Positions 16,088 through 24,647 of a stretch of 64,000 nucleotides of DNA are shown one piece after another. The position numbers and the translations under genes were made by a program. The notes below the pieces were generated by a model. It saw nothing but the letters and a program-made list of their open reading frames with translations. It made no database searches and had not been told where the DNA came from. This DNA comes from Pseudomonas chlororaphis. Lineage in GTDB: Bacteria > Pseudomonadota > Gammaproteobacteria > Pseudomonadales > Pseudomonadaceae. The stretch's first letter is position 1, and the number at the start of each line of letters is the position of its first letter. The DNA lies in NCBI RefSeq assembly GCF_003731765.1, contig NZ_MOAL01000005.1:1-64000 (forward strand). The letters run 5' to 3'.

Positions 16088-16552
16088 ATGCAAGGTCACC
16101 CGGACGTAATCGATTACCTCAACACGTTGCTGACGGGCGAACTGGCAGCACGTGACCAATATTTCATCCATTCGCGGATGTACGAAGACTGGGGCTTCAG
16201 CAAGCTCTATGAGCGTATCAACCACGAAATGGAAGAAGAGGCACAACACGCCGACGCACTGATGCGTCGTATCTTGATGCTCGAGGGCACGCCGCGTATG
16301 CGTCCAGACGATCTGGACACCGGTACCACGGTCCCCGAGATGCTCGCCAGCGATCTGCGCCTGGAATACAAAGTGCGCGCTGCTCTTTGCAAGGGCATCG
16401 AGCTCTGTGAGCTGCACAAAGACTATGTCAGCCGCGACATTCTGCGTATTCAACTGGCCGACACCGAAGAAGATCACACCTACTGGCTGGAGAAGCAGTT
16501 GGGCCTGATCAAGTCGATCGGTCTGGAGAACTACCTGCAATCCCAGTTCTGA
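16088..16552 (+). CDS. ftnA: Bacterioferritin-like ferritin lacking the heme ligand
   Basis: The protein stores iron in a 24-subunit shell. The ATG at 16088, preceded by a GGGAG site, gives 154 residues (MQGHPDVIDYLNTLLTGE). The di-iron ferroxidase ligands Glu18, Glu51 and His54 are present, as are ExxH-type residues in the C-terminal half (ADTEEDHTYW). Position 52, the heme-ligating methionine of true bacterioferritins, is alanine here (HEMEEEAQHAD). In P. aeruginosa the katA-adjacent homologue, once called BfrA, is a heme-free ferritin, FtnA, and this gene fits it in position and sequence. An upstream in-frame ATG at 16046 would add 14 unlikely residues. Confidence 0.93.
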   Translation: MQGHPDVIDYLNTLLTGELAARDQYFIHSRMYEDWGFSKLYERINHEMEEEAQHADALMRRILMLEGTPRMRPDDLDTGTTVPEMLASDLRLEYKVRAALCKGIELCELHKDYVSRDILRIQLADTEEDHTYWLEKQLGLIKSIGLENYLQSQF

Positions 16553-16620
16553 TAGCCTGCCGACGTTCACTCAGGGTCGCGAGCGATCGCATCTGTTTCG
16601 TTGGCCAGTACTGTGGGTAC

Positions 16621-16659
16621 AAAAAAGCCCCTGCCACTTCACAGTGACAGGGGCTTTTT
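16621..16659. terminator. Bidirectional terminator between ftnA and uvrA
   Basis: AAAAAGCCCCTG (16622-16633) pairs with CAGGGGCTTTTT (16648-16659), with an extra CACT/AGTG pairing inside. A and T runs on the two sides let it serve both convergent genes. Confidence 0.93.
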
Positions 16660-16667
16660 CATGGGCT

Positions 16668-19502
16668 TCAGGCCTTGTCGCGCGTCAGCAGCGGCTTGAG
16701 GTAGTAGCCCGTGTGGGACTGCTCCATTTCCGCCACTTGTTCCGGTGTGCCCACTGCGATGATCTGGCCACCTTTCGAGCCCCCTTCAGGGCCCAGGTCC
16801 ACCAGCCAGTCGGCGGTTTTGATCACATCCAGGTTGTGCTCGATCACCACCACGGTGTTGCCGTGGTCACGCAGGCGGTGCAGTACGTCCAGCAGTTGCT
16901 GAATGTCTGCGAAGTGCAGGCCGGTGGTCGGCTCGTCGAGGATATACAGAGTCTTACCGGTATCGCGTTTGGACAACTCGCGTGACAGCTTGACCCGCTG
17001 GGCTTCGCCGCCGGACAGGGTGGTCGCCGACTGCCCGAGCTTGATGTAGGACAGGCCCACATCCATCAGGGTTTGCAGCTTGCGCGCCAGTGCCGGCACT
17101 GCGTCGAAGAACACCCGGGCTTCCTCGATGGTCATTTCCAGGACCTCGTGGATACTCTTGCCCTTGTATTTGATCTCCAGGGTTTCGCGGTTGTAGCGCT
17201 TGCTCTTGCACACGTCGCAAGGCACGTAGATGTCCGGCAGGAAGTGCATCTCTACCTTGATCAGGCCATCGCCTTGGCAAGCCTCACAACGGCCGCCCTT
17301 AACGTTAAAAGAGAAACGCCCGGGCCCGTAGCCGCGGGAGCGTGACTCGGGAACCCCAGCGAACAATTCGCGAATCGGCGTGAACAGCCCGGTATAAGTC
17401 GCCGGGTTGGAGCGCGGGGTACGACCGATGGGGCTCTGGTCGATATCCACCACCTTATCCAAGTGCTGCAAGCCGTTGATGCTGTCGTGGGCTGCGGCTT
17501 CCAGGGTGGTTGCGCCGTTCAGTGCTGTGGCGCTGAGGGGAAACAGGGTGTTGTTGATCAGCGTCGACTTGCCCGAGCCGGACACACCGGTCACGCAGGT
17601 CAGCAGGCCAATGGGGATCTCCAGGTCGACATTGCGCAAGTTGTTGCCCCGCGCGCCCTTGAGGGACAGCGACAGCTTCTTGTTGCGCGGCGTGCGTTTG
17701 GCTGGCACTTCGATCTTGACCCGGCCGGACAAGTATTTGCCGGTCAGGGAGTCGGGGTGTGCCATGACTTCCGCCGGCGTGCCCTCGGCCACGATTTGCC
17801 CGCCGTGCACACCGGCACCTGGGCCGATATCCACCACGTAGTCCGCCAAGCGAATCGCGTCTTCGTCGTGCTCGACCACGATAACCGTGTTGCCGATATC
17901 CCGCAGGTGTTTCAGGGTTCCCAGCAAGCGGTCGTTGTCTCGCTGATGCAGGCCGATGGACGGTTCGTCGAGGATGTACATCACCCCCACCAGGCCGGCG
18001 CCGATCTGGCTGGCCAGGCGAATACGCTGGGCCTCACCGCCCGACAAGGTGTCGGCACTGCGATCCAGCGTCAGGTAATCCAGGCCGACGTTGACCAGGA
18101 ACTGCAGACGCTCGCGGATCTCCTTGAGAATCTTGTCGGCAATCTCGCCGCGTCGCCCGGTCAGCTTCAGGGTGCCGAAGTAGTCGGTGGCATCGCCGAT
18201 CGGCAGGTTGGTCACCGCCGGCAGGGTTTTCTCGCCCACCCACACATGGCGCGCCTCGCGACGCAGACGGGTGCCACGGCAATCGGGGCAGGGCTGGGTG
18301 CTGAGGAACTTGGCCAGCTCCTCGCGCACGGTGGCCGATTCGGTCTCCCGGTAGCGCCGCTCGAGGTTTGGCACGATGCCTTCAAATGGGTGAGAGCGCT
18401 TGACGATATCGCCACGGTCGTTGAGGTACTTGAAGTCGACATTCTGCGTGCCGCTGCCATTGAGAAGGATCTTCTGCTGATCCGCCGGCAATTGGTTGAA
18501 CGGCACCTCCAGGCTGAACCCGTAATGGGACGCCAGGGAGCCGAGCATCTGGAAGTAATAGACGTTGCGCCGATCCCAGCCGCGTATCGCACCCTCGGCC
18601 AGGGTCAGTTCGCCGTTGACCAGGCGCTTGATATCGAAGAACTGCTTGACCCCCAGACCGTCACAGGTCGGGCAGGCGCCGGCCGGGTTGTTGAAGGAGA
18701 ACAGCTTGGGTTCCAGCTCGCTGATGGCGTGGCCACAGATCGGGCAGGCGAAGCGCGCGGAGAAGATGATCTCTTCACCCGGCTCGTCATCCATCGGCGC
18801 GACCAGGGCAATGCCGTCTGCCAGCTTCAAGGCGGTCTCGAAGGATTCCGCCAGGCGCTGCTGCAAGTCGGCGCGGACCTTGAAGCGGTCCACTACCACA
18901 TCAATGGAGTGCTTCTTCTGTTTATCCAGCTTCGGCAGTTCGTCCAGTTCGCACAGCTTGCCGTTGACCCGGGCCCGCACGAAACCCTGTGCCCGCAGCT
19001 CTTCAAACACGGACAGGTGTTCGCCTTTGCGCTCACGGATCACCGGCGCCAGCAGCATCAGCTTGCTGCCTTCGGGCTGGGCCAGCACCAGGTCGACCAT
19101 TTGGCTGACGGTCTGGGCTTCCAGGGGGATGTCATGGTCCGGGCAGCGAGGAATACCGACGCGGGCATACAGCAGGCGCAGGTAATCGTAGATCTCGGTG
19201 ATGGTACCGACGGTCGAGCGCGGGTTATGGGAGGTGGATTTCTGCTCGATGGAAATGGCCGGCGACAAGCCTTCGATGGTGTCGACATCGGGCTTTTCCA
19301 TCATCGACAGGAACTGTCGGGCGTAGGCCGACAACGACTCGACGTAGCGGCGTTGGCCTTCGGCGTACAAGGTGTCGAAAGCCAGTGAAGACTTGCCGGA
19401 GCCGGACAGGCCGGTGATGACGATCAGTTTGTCCCGTGGCAGGGTCAGATCGATGTTCTTCAGGTTGTGGGTTCGGGCCCCACGAATCAGGATCTTGTCC
19501 AA
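16668..19502 (-). CDS. uvrA: Excinuclease ABC subunit A
   Basis: UvrA is the damage-sensing ATPase that loads UvrB in nucleotide excision repair. The chosen start is TTG at 19502 (LDKILIRGARTHNLKNIDL), giving 944 residues, the family length. It has CGAGG upstream, and a putative -10 (AGTATA at 19538-19543 on the plus strand) lies just ahead. A longer frame back to 19550 would begin upstream of that promoter element. Walker A motifs GLSGSGKSS and GVSGSGKST, zinc ribbons (CPICGH, CPTCDG; CEACQGDG, CDVCKSKRY) and two ABC signatures (LSGGEAQRIRL, LSGGEAQRVKL) show two complete ABC modules. The pair of convergent genes ftnA and uvrA shares a terminator. Confidence 0.97.
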   Translation of the reverse strand: MDKILIRGARTHNLKNIDLTLPRDKLIVITGLSGSGKSSLAFDTLYAEGQRRYVESLSAYARQFLSMMEKPDVDTIEGLSPAISIEQKSTSHNPRSTVGTITEIYDYLRLLYARVGIPRCPDHDIPLEAQTVSQMVDLVLAQPEGSKLMLLAPVIRERKGEHLSVFEELRAQGFVRARVNGKLCELDELPKLDKQKKHSIDVVVDRFKVRADLQQRLAESFETALKLADGIALVAPMDDEPGEEIIFSARFACPICGHAISELEPKLFSFNNPAGACPTCDGLGVKQFFDIKRLVNGELTLAEGAIRGWDRRNVYYFQMLGSLASHYGFSLEVPFNQLPADQQKILLNGSGTQNVDFKYLNDRGDIVKRSHPFEGIVPNLERRYRETESATVREELAKFLSTQPCPDCRGTRLRREARHVWVGEKTLPAVTNLPIGDATDYFGTLKLTGRRGEIADKILKEIRERLQFLVNVGLDYLTLDRSADTLSGGEAQRIRLASQIGAGLVGVMYILDEPSIGLHQRDNDRLLGTLKHLRDIGNTVIVVEHDEDAIRLADYVVDIGPGAGVHGGQIVAEGTPAEVMAHPDSLTGKYLSGRVKIEVPAKRTPRNKKLSLSLKGARGNNLRNVDLEIPIGLLTCVTGVSGSGKSTLINNTLFPLSATALNGATTLEAAAHDSINGLQHLDKVVDIDQSPIGRTPRSNPATYTGLFTPIRELFAGVPESRSRGYGPGRFSFNVKGGRCEACQGDGLIKVEMHFLPDIYVPCDVCKSKRYNRETLEIKYKGKSIHEVLEMTIEEARVFFDAVPALARKLQTLMDVGLSYIKLGQSATTLSGGEAQRVKLSRELSKRDTGKTLYILDEPTTGLHFADIQQLLDVLHRLRDHGNTVVVIEHNLDVIKTADWLVDLGPEGGSKGGQIIAVGTPEQVAEMEQSHTGYYLKPLLTRDKA

Positions 19503-19537
19503 AAGCGGCCTCGGTCGGCGGGCGTCGAAAGCGTAGG

Positions 19538-19569
19538 AGTATAAAGCCAAATACTGGATGGATGCACAC
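19538..19569 (-). promoter_or_regulatory. Putative uvrA promoter with weak LexA-like site
   Basis: Reading the minus strand, TATACT (plus 19538-19543) is a fair -10 about 36 bases before the TTG start. Further upstream, plus 19554-19569 reads CTG-N10-CAC, one base off the CTG-N10-CAG LexA framework. uvrA is SOS-controlled in many bacteria, but this match is weak. Confidence 0.28.
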
Positions 19570-19647
19570 CATCAAATGGCTACTTTGCAGTGATGTCCTG
19601 CAGCGGCGCGGCAAAGCGTCACCCTATACCCCGTCAATCGATGGGAC

Positions 19648-19656
19648 TGGTAGAAT
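19648..19656 (+). promoter_or_regulatory. Extended -10 element before the MFS gene
   Basis: TGGTAGAAT fits an extended -10 (TGn plus TAGAAT). No good -35 is seen. It would start transcription about 20 bases before the MFS start codon. Confidence 0.45.
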
Positions 19657-19683
19657 CGCCGCCGGTTCACACGAGGTTTATCC

Positions 19684-21078
19684 ATGCACGATCCCCACAG
19701 CGAACGCATGAGTGGCAGCGAGACCCGCGCAGCAAGCGGGCTGGCGCTGGTGTTCGCCTTCCGTATGCTTGGCATGTTTATGGTGTTGCCGGTGCTGGCG
19801 ACCTATGGAATGGATCTCGCAGGAGCGACCCCGGCCCTGATCGGCCTAGCCATTGGCGCGTACGGCTTGACCCAGGCGCTGTTCCAGATTCCTTTCGGGA
19901 TCATTTCCGATCGTATCGGTCGCCGCCCCGTGATCTACCTGGGCCTGATCGTCTTCGCCCTCGGCAGTGTCCTGGCCGCCAACGCCGACTCGATCTGGGG
20001 CGTGATCGCCGGGCGCATCCTGCAGGGCGCCGGGGCGATTTCTGCAGCCGTCATGGCGTTGCTCTCCGACCTGACCCGCGAACAGCACCGCACCAAAGCC
20101 ATGGCCATGATCGGCATGACCATTGGCCTGTCTTTCGCGGTGGCGATGGTGGTCGGTCCGCTACTGACCAGTCGCTTCGGTCTGTCCGGGTTGTTCCTCG
20201 CCACTGGCGGCATGGCCCTGGTGGGGATCCTGATCATCGCCTTCATGGTGCCGCGCTCCACCGGTCCGTTGCAGCACCGTGAGTCGGGCGTGGCGCGACA
20301 GGCGCTGCTGCCGACCCTGAAACACCCTGACCTGCTGCGCCTGGACCTGGGCATCTTCGTGCTCCACGCCATGCTGATGTCGAGCTTCGTCGCCTTGCCC
20401 CTGGCCCTGGTAGAAAAAGCCGGCCTGCCCAAAGAGCAGCACTGGTGGGTCTACCTCACCGCCTTGTTGATTTCCTTCTTCGCCATGATCCCGTTCATCA
20501 TCTACGGCGAGAAGAAACGCAAAATGAAACGAGTTTTACTCGGTGCGGTGACGACACTGATGCTCACCGAGCTATTCTTTTGGGAGTTCGGCGACAGTCT
20601 GCGGGCGCTGGTGATCGGTACCGTGGTGTTCTTCACCGCGTTCAACCTGTTGGAAGCCTCGTTGCCGTCGTTGATCAGTAAGGTTTCACCCGCGGGCGGC
20701 AAGGGCACGGCAATGGGGGTGTATTCCACCAGCCAATTCCTGGGTTCGGCACTGGGCGGCATTCTCGGCGGCTGGCTGTTCCAGCATGGCGGTTTGTCGG
20801 TTGTGTTCCTGGGATGCGCAGGTCTGGCTGCACTCTGGCTGGTCTTTGCTGTTACCATGCGCGAGCCCCCGTATGTGACGAGTCTGCGTTTGCCTTTATC
20901 GCCCGAGGCGATCCGCGAAGCCGGTCTGGTCGAGCGCCTGAAGGCCGTCGTTGGGGTAACAGATGCAGTGATGGTGGCCGAAGAGGCCGCCATTTACATC
21001 AAATTGGACACCGAATTATTGGATCGCGCGACCCTCGAGCAGCTGGTCAATCCAGCGCCGTCGGCGTGCGAAGCCTAG
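19684..21078 (+). CDS. MFS exporter of the YajR type with C-terminal ferredoxin-like domain
   Basis: A 464-residue membrane protein with about twelve predicted segments. The MFS motif A is visible as GIISDRIGRRPVIYLG, and motif C-like glycine patterns occur in GVIAGRILQGAGAISAAVMAL. After the last segment a soluble tail of roughly 70 residues (TDAVMVAEEAAIYIKLDTE...) matches the YAM-type domain found in E. coli YajR. The uvrA-MFS-ssb order is conserved in Pseudomonas. The substrate is unknown; drug or metabolite efflux is a family-level guess. The start ATG has GAGG eight bases upstream. Confidence 0.9.
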   Translation: MHDPHSERMSGSETRAASGLALVFAFRMLGMFMVLPVLATYGMDLAGATPALIGLAIGAYGLTQALFQIPFGIISDRIGRRPVIYLGLIVFALGSVLAANADSIWGVIAGRILQGAGAISAAVMALLSDLTREQHRTKAMAMIGMTIGLSFAVAMVVGPLLTSRFGLSGLFLATGGMALVGILIIAFMVPRSTGPLQHRESGVARQALLPTLKHPDLLRLDLGIFVLHAMLMSSFVALPLALVEKAGLPKEQHWWVYLTALLISFFAMIPFIIYGEKKRKMKRVLLGAVTTLMLTELFFWEFGDSLRALVIGTVVFFTAFNLLEASLPSLISKVSPAGGKGTAMGVYSTSQFLGSALGGILGGWLFQHGGLSVVFLGCAGLAALWLVFAVTMREPPYVTSLRLPLSPEAIREAGLVERLKAVVGVTDAVMVAEEAAIYIKLDTELLDRATLEQLVNPAPSACEA

Positions 21079-21087
21079 GAGAACGTT

Positions 21088-21603
21088 ATGGCCCGTGGGG
21101 TTAACAAAGTCATATTGGTCGGTACTTGCGGCCAGGATCCTGAGGTTCGCTACCTGCCTAACGGTAACGCCGTGACCAACCTGAGTCTGGCGACCAGCGA
21201 ACAGTGGACCGACAAGCAGACCGGCCAGAAGGTCGAGAAAACCGAATGGCACCGTGTGTCGATGTTCGGCAAGGTGGCTGAGATCGCCGGTGAATACCTG
21301 CGTAAAGGTTCGCAGGTCTACATCGAAGGCAAACTGCAGACCCGCGAGTGGGAAAAAGACGGCATCAAGCGTTACACCACTGAAATCGTGGTCGATATGC
21401 AGGGCACCATGCAACTGCTGGGCGGCCGTCCACAGGGCGACCAGCAAGGCCAGGGCGGCATGTCCAACTCGGCACCGCGTCCACAGCAGTCCCGTCCACA
21501 GCCTTCGCAGCAGCCACAGCGTGAGTCGCGTCCAGCGCCACAGCAGGCGGCTCCGCAACCGGCTCCGGATTTCGACAGCTTTGATGACGATATCCCGTTC
21601 TAA
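21088..21603 (+). CDS. ssb: Single-stranded DNA-binding protein
   Basis: SSB coats single-stranded DNA during replication and repair. The product has 171 residues: an OB fold over about residues 1-110 (MARGVNKVILVGTCGQDPEV, NLSLATSEQW, EWHRVSMFGKVAEIAGEYL), a Gln/Pro-rich linker and the acidic tip DSFDDDIPF that recruits partner proteins. CTAGGAGAACGTT precedes the ATG nine bases after the MFS stop, so the two could be co-transcribed. A strong terminator follows. Confidence 0.98.
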   Translation: MARGVNKVILVGTCGQDPEVRYLPNGNAVTNLSLATSEQWTDKQTGQKVEKTEWHRVSMFGKVAEIAGEYLRKGSQVYIEGKLQTREWEKDGIKRYTTEIVVDMQGTMQLLGGRPQGDQQGQGGMSNSAPRPQQSRPQPSQQPQRESRPAPQQAAPQPAPDFDSFDDDIPF

Positions 21604-21630
21604 GGTCGCCCCTTTCGGTATCGACCCATA

Positions 21631-21664
21631 AAAAAACCGCTCCTTGAAGGGAGCGGTTTTTTTT
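21631..21664. terminator. Terminator between ssb and the cysteine hydrolase gene
   Basis: AAAAAACCGCTCC and GGAGCGGTTTTTTTT form the stem, with flanking A and T runs. It can act on both converging genes. Confidence 0.93.
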
Positions 21665-21716
21665 CGTCTGCAGGTTCTGCCTCAGTACGGTGCCTGGCCG
21701 GGCGGAAGCAGTCGAA

Positions 21717-22271
21717 TCAGCCGCGGTTGGCGAGGAACTCGTCGGTCGGCAGCACCTTGGCATAGGCGAACGCCAGGGATGCCATGGCCGCCAGGTGCAC
21801 TTCCTGGGCTGGGACCACTTGACCATCGAATTCCAGTTCGCGGCAGGCGCAGGCGTCATGGATCACGGTGACCGGGTAGCCGAAGTCGGCGGCAGCACGG
21901 GTGGCGCCTTCGATGCACATGTTGCTCATGCTGCCGGCGATCACCAGTTCGTCGATGTTGTGCTGCTCCAGCAGTGCCTTGAGTTCGGTGTTGTGAAAGG
22001 CGTTGACCGCGTGCTTGAGCACCACCGGTTCCTCGGGGCGGTTCAGGACCTTGGGGTGCAGTTGTGCGCCTGCTGACCCAGGGGCGAAGAAGGGCGCGTC
22101 GGCATCGGCGAATTCATGGCGCACATGCACCACCAGCTCACCCGCCTGGCGCGCGGCAGCGATCAGGCGTGCAGCGTTGTCGGCTGCGGCTTCAACCCCG
22201 GCCAGGGGCCACTTGCCGCCCGGGAAATAGTCATTCTGGATGTCGATTACGATCAGTGCTGGTTTGGACAT
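21717..22271 (-). CDS. Isochorismatase-family cysteine hydrolase
   Basis: A 184-residue cytoplasmic hydrolase starting at MSKPALIVIDIQNDYFPGG. The family triad is complete: Asp10, Lys86 (VVLKHAVNAF) and Cys119 (SMSNMCIEGATRAA), along with the cis-peptide region before the cysteine. A longer frame to 22649 adds an Arg/Pro/Gly-rich segment unlike the family and was rejected. Members act on amides such as nicotinamide or N-carbamoyl compounds, and the exact substrate cannot be told. It is divergent from a GlxA-type regulator 95 bases away, a common pairing in Pseudomonas. Confidence 0.9.
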   Translation of the reverse strand: MSKPALIVIDIQNDYFPGGKWPLAGVEAAADNAARLIAAARQAGELVVHVRHEFADADAPFFAPGSAGAQLHPKVLNRPEEPVVLKHAVNAFHNTELKALLEQHNIDELVIAGSMSNMCIEGATRAAADFGYPVTVIHDACACRELEFDGQVVPAQEVHLAAMASLAFAYAKVLPTDEFLANRG

Positions 22272-22366
22272 GAGGGCTTTCCTTGATGAGCGTGTGGGAC
22301 CAGTATGGTCGCCCGCGCCGCCTCCGAGGATTGGCCGCACCGACAATAAGCGAGGGAAAACTGACA

Positions 22367-23368
22367 ATGGTTGCGCAATCGCCCAGCGTCGAATTGGGCC
22401 TGCTGATCTACCCCGGGGCGCAGATGGCGGCTGTCCATGGGCTGACTGACCTGTTCGCCGTGGCCAACCGGCTGGCGGCCCAGCATTCGGATGCGCCGTT
22501 GCCGCTGTTGCGGGTGAGCCATTGGCAGGCCGACGGTGACGGTGCCCCGCAGCGGGTGTTCGACAGCCATCCTGGAGCCGTGGGCCCATTGCTGGCGGTA
22601 CTGATTCCGCCGTCCATTGCCACATTGCCTGATGCGGCCTCGTTGTCACCGCTGATCGAGTGGCTGCGTGCCCAGCACAGCAATGGCGCGACCCTGTGCT
22701 CGGTGTGTATCGGGGTCTTTCTGCTGGCCGCCAGCGGTTTGCTCGATGGTCGGGACGTCACCACCCACTGGACCTACGCGCCCCTGCTGGCCGAGCAATA
22801 CCCCGCGCTCCGGGTCAAGGCCGACTCGCCGATCATCGATGACGGCGACCTGATTACCAGCGCTGGCCTGATGGCGTGGGCCGAATTGGGCTTGCGCCTG
22901 GTCGACCGTTTGTTGGGCCCCAGCCTTGCCAGCCGCACCGCGCGCTTTCTGGCGGTGGAGCATCGGGCCAGTACCCAGCAATGCGGCAGCCATTTCGCGC
23001 CGATCCTCGGCCATGGCGATGCGGCGGTGCTCAAGGTCCAGCATTGGTTGCAAGCCAGCGGCGCGGTGGAGGTGTCGATTGGCGCCATGGCCCAGTGCGC
23101 GGGGCTTGAAGAACGCACCTTCCTTAGGCGCTTCCGTGGCGCCACCGGCCTCAAGCCCACCGAGTATTGCCAGCATGTACGGGTTGGCAAGGCCCGGGAA
23201 ATGCTCGAATTCACTAACGGCACCATCGATCACATCGCCTGGACCGTGGGCTACCAGGACCCGAGTGCGTTTCGGGCGGTTTTCAAGAAAATTACCGGCC
23301 TGGCACCCAGCGCTTATCGGCTCCGTTTCGGCGCAGGCGCATCGGTGGTGGCTGCCAGCGGCGACTAG
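22367..23368 (+). CDS. GlxA-type AraC family transcriptional regulator
   Basis: A 333-residue regulator. Residues about 10-180 form a DJ-1/PfpI-like domain (ELGLLIYPGAQMAAVHGLTD, TLCSVCIGVFLLAASGLLDG, SAGLMAWAELGLRLVDRLLG). The C-terminal 100 residues are an AraC HTH pair (CAGLEERTFLRRFRGATGLK, IAWTVGYQDPSAFRAVFKKI). The ATG at 22367 is chosen because GCGAGGGA lies upstream and the family starts near there; the frame is open to 22283. It probably controls the divergent cysteine hydrolase. An 11-base direct repeat downstream could be another target. Confidence 0.88.
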   Translation: MVAQSPSVELGLLIYPGAQMAAVHGLTDLFAVANRLAAQHSDAPLPLLRVSHWQADGDGAPQRVFDSHPGAVGPLLAVLIPPSIATLPDAASLSPLIEWLRAQHSNGATLCSVCIGVFLLAASGLLDGRDVTTHWTYAPLLAEQYPALRVKADSPIIDDGDLITSAGLMAWAELGLRLVDRLLGPSLASRTARFLAVEHRASTQQCGSHFAPILGHGDAAVLKVQHWLQASGAVEVSIGAMAQCAGLEERTFLRRFRGATGLKPTEYCQHVRVGKAREMLEFTNGTIDHIAWTVGYQDPSAFRAVFKKITGLAPSAYRLRFGAGASVVAASGD

Positions 23369-23373
23369 TGCTG

Positions 23374-23414
23374 TCGTGCAAAATACCGGGCGCTCAGAGC
23401 CGATCGTGCAAAAT
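23374..23414 (+). repeat. 11-base direct repeat between the regulator and the DUF3182 gene
   Basis: TCGTGCAAAAT occurs at 23374-23384 and again at 23404-23414, 30 bases apart (about three DNA turns on the same face). The spacing suggests a binding site pair, for example for the AraC-type regulator just upstream. Confidence 0.55.
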
Positions 23415-23537
23415 CAAACAGGCCCGATGCCACCTTTCCCGCCTTGGCCGCTTGATTGCTCGGGCGTCGCGGTTGGCCTGAACCCTGCAACCTTGAGTGG
23501 CATTCTCTGAACTCAAGGCCTAGGCCAAGGTGGACCG

Positions 23538-24647
23538 ATGATTCCGGCAGACGATAAAAAGCGCGTCGTGGCTCACTCCATCCGGCCCCAGGCGCCCCAG
23601 CATGAAGTCGAGACCAACCAGGCCCTGGCGCGCTGGTTGGCGCAAATTCTCGGCCTGCGCTTCTCGCCCCGGCACGGCCCGGCGGACAAAGTGGGCCCCA
23701 GCCTTTATTGGTTGCCGACCCAGACCCTGGTGGGCCCTGAAGCCGCCCGGCGGTTGGCGGTCAAGGGCCCTGAAGACCTGTGGGGCGGTTATGTCGAGCA
23801 TGACTTCATCTGCACCAAGGCCATTACCCACGGCCTGCTCAACGCCGACGCCGCGGCCCCGCCAGGTTGGTCGCCGTTGTTCGCCGAGCGGGTGCGTGCG
23901 GTGGTGTTGCAAGGGCTCAGTGTCTTTTCCCTGGCTGATGCCCGGCCTGCTGCGGCCCAGTTGCTCCGCAGCGGCGCCATACGCCTGAAGCCGATCCACG
24001 CGTGCGCCGGGCGGGGGCAACAGGTTATCGAGAGCCTGGAGGGTTTTGAGCAACTCCTGGCCCAACCCGAGATTGCCGAGCTTTTCCAATCCGGCGTGGT
24101 GCTTGAGCAGGATTTGAGCGAGGTGGTGACCCACAGCGTCGGCCAGTCCTTTATCGGCGGCTTGACGCTGAGCTACTGCGGCCAGCAATACCTCACCGAG
24201 GATGGGCATGGCGAGCAGGTCTACGGCGGTTCCGACTTGTTGGTGGTGCGCGGCGACTACGACGCCTTGCTGGCGTTGGCGCTGACGGCGGATGTACGCC
24301 TGGCGGTGCAGCAAGCCCAGGTTTTCGACGCCGCGGCGGACGAAGCCTATCCGCAGTTTTTTGCCTCCCGGCGCAATTACGACATCGCCCAGGGCCTGGA
24401 TGCCCAAGGGCAACCCTGCTGCGGAGTGCTGGAGCAGTCCTGGCGCATGGGCGGCGCCAGCAGCGCGGAAATCGCGGCCCTGCAGAGCTTCGTCAATGAC
24501 CCGGCGATGAAGGTGATTCGCGTCTCCTCTGTGGAGACCTATACCGATCGGCCACTGCCGGCGGACGCCATCGAGGTGTATCGCGGCCCGGCGCAAGACA
24601 GTGAATTTCTACTCAAGTACGTGAGGGTCCAATCCTATGACGGCTAG
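23538..24647 (+). CDS. DUF3182 family protein, ATP-grasp-like
   Basis: A 369-residue soluble protein of unknown function. It resembles DUF3182 proteins, which are related to ATP-grasp ligases. Visible blocks are RLKPIHACAGRGQQVIESLE (a glycine-rich region like an ATP-grasp nucleotide loop), GVVLEQDLSEVVTHSVGQSF and the C-terminal QSWRMGGASSAEIAAL. No signal peptide or membrane segment is seen. It overlaps the next gene by 11 bases, so the two are almost surely co-translated. The reaction is not known. Confidence 0.75.
   Translation: MIPADDKKRVVAHSIRPQAPQHEVETNQALARWLAQILGLRFSPRHGPADKVGPSLYWLPTQTLVGPEAARRLAVKGPEDLWGGYVEHDFICTKAITHGLLNADAAAPPGWSPLFAERVRAVVLQGLSVFSLADARPAAAQLLRSGAIRLKPIHACAGRGQQVIESLEGFEQLLAQPEIAELFQSGVVLEQDLSEVVTHSVGQSFIGGLTLSYCGQQYLTEDGHGEQVYGGSDLLVVRGDYDALLALALTADVRLAVQQAQVFDAAADEAYPQFFASRRNYDIAQGLDAQGQPCCGVLEQSWRMGGASSAEIAALQSFVNDPAMKVIRVSSVETYTDRPLPADAIEVYRGPAQDSEFLLKYVRVQSYDG

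Noticed and set aside
17463..19388. A 641-codon open frame on the plus strand inside uvrA
   Set aside because: It is antisense to well-conserved uvrA motifs, and the translation (many Gln, Val, Gly) looks like codon-bias artefact.
21717..22649. Longer start for the cysteine hydrolase (310 residues)
   Set aside because: The extra N-terminal 126 residues are Arg/Pro/Gly-rich, unlike the family, and overlap the divergent regulator gene.
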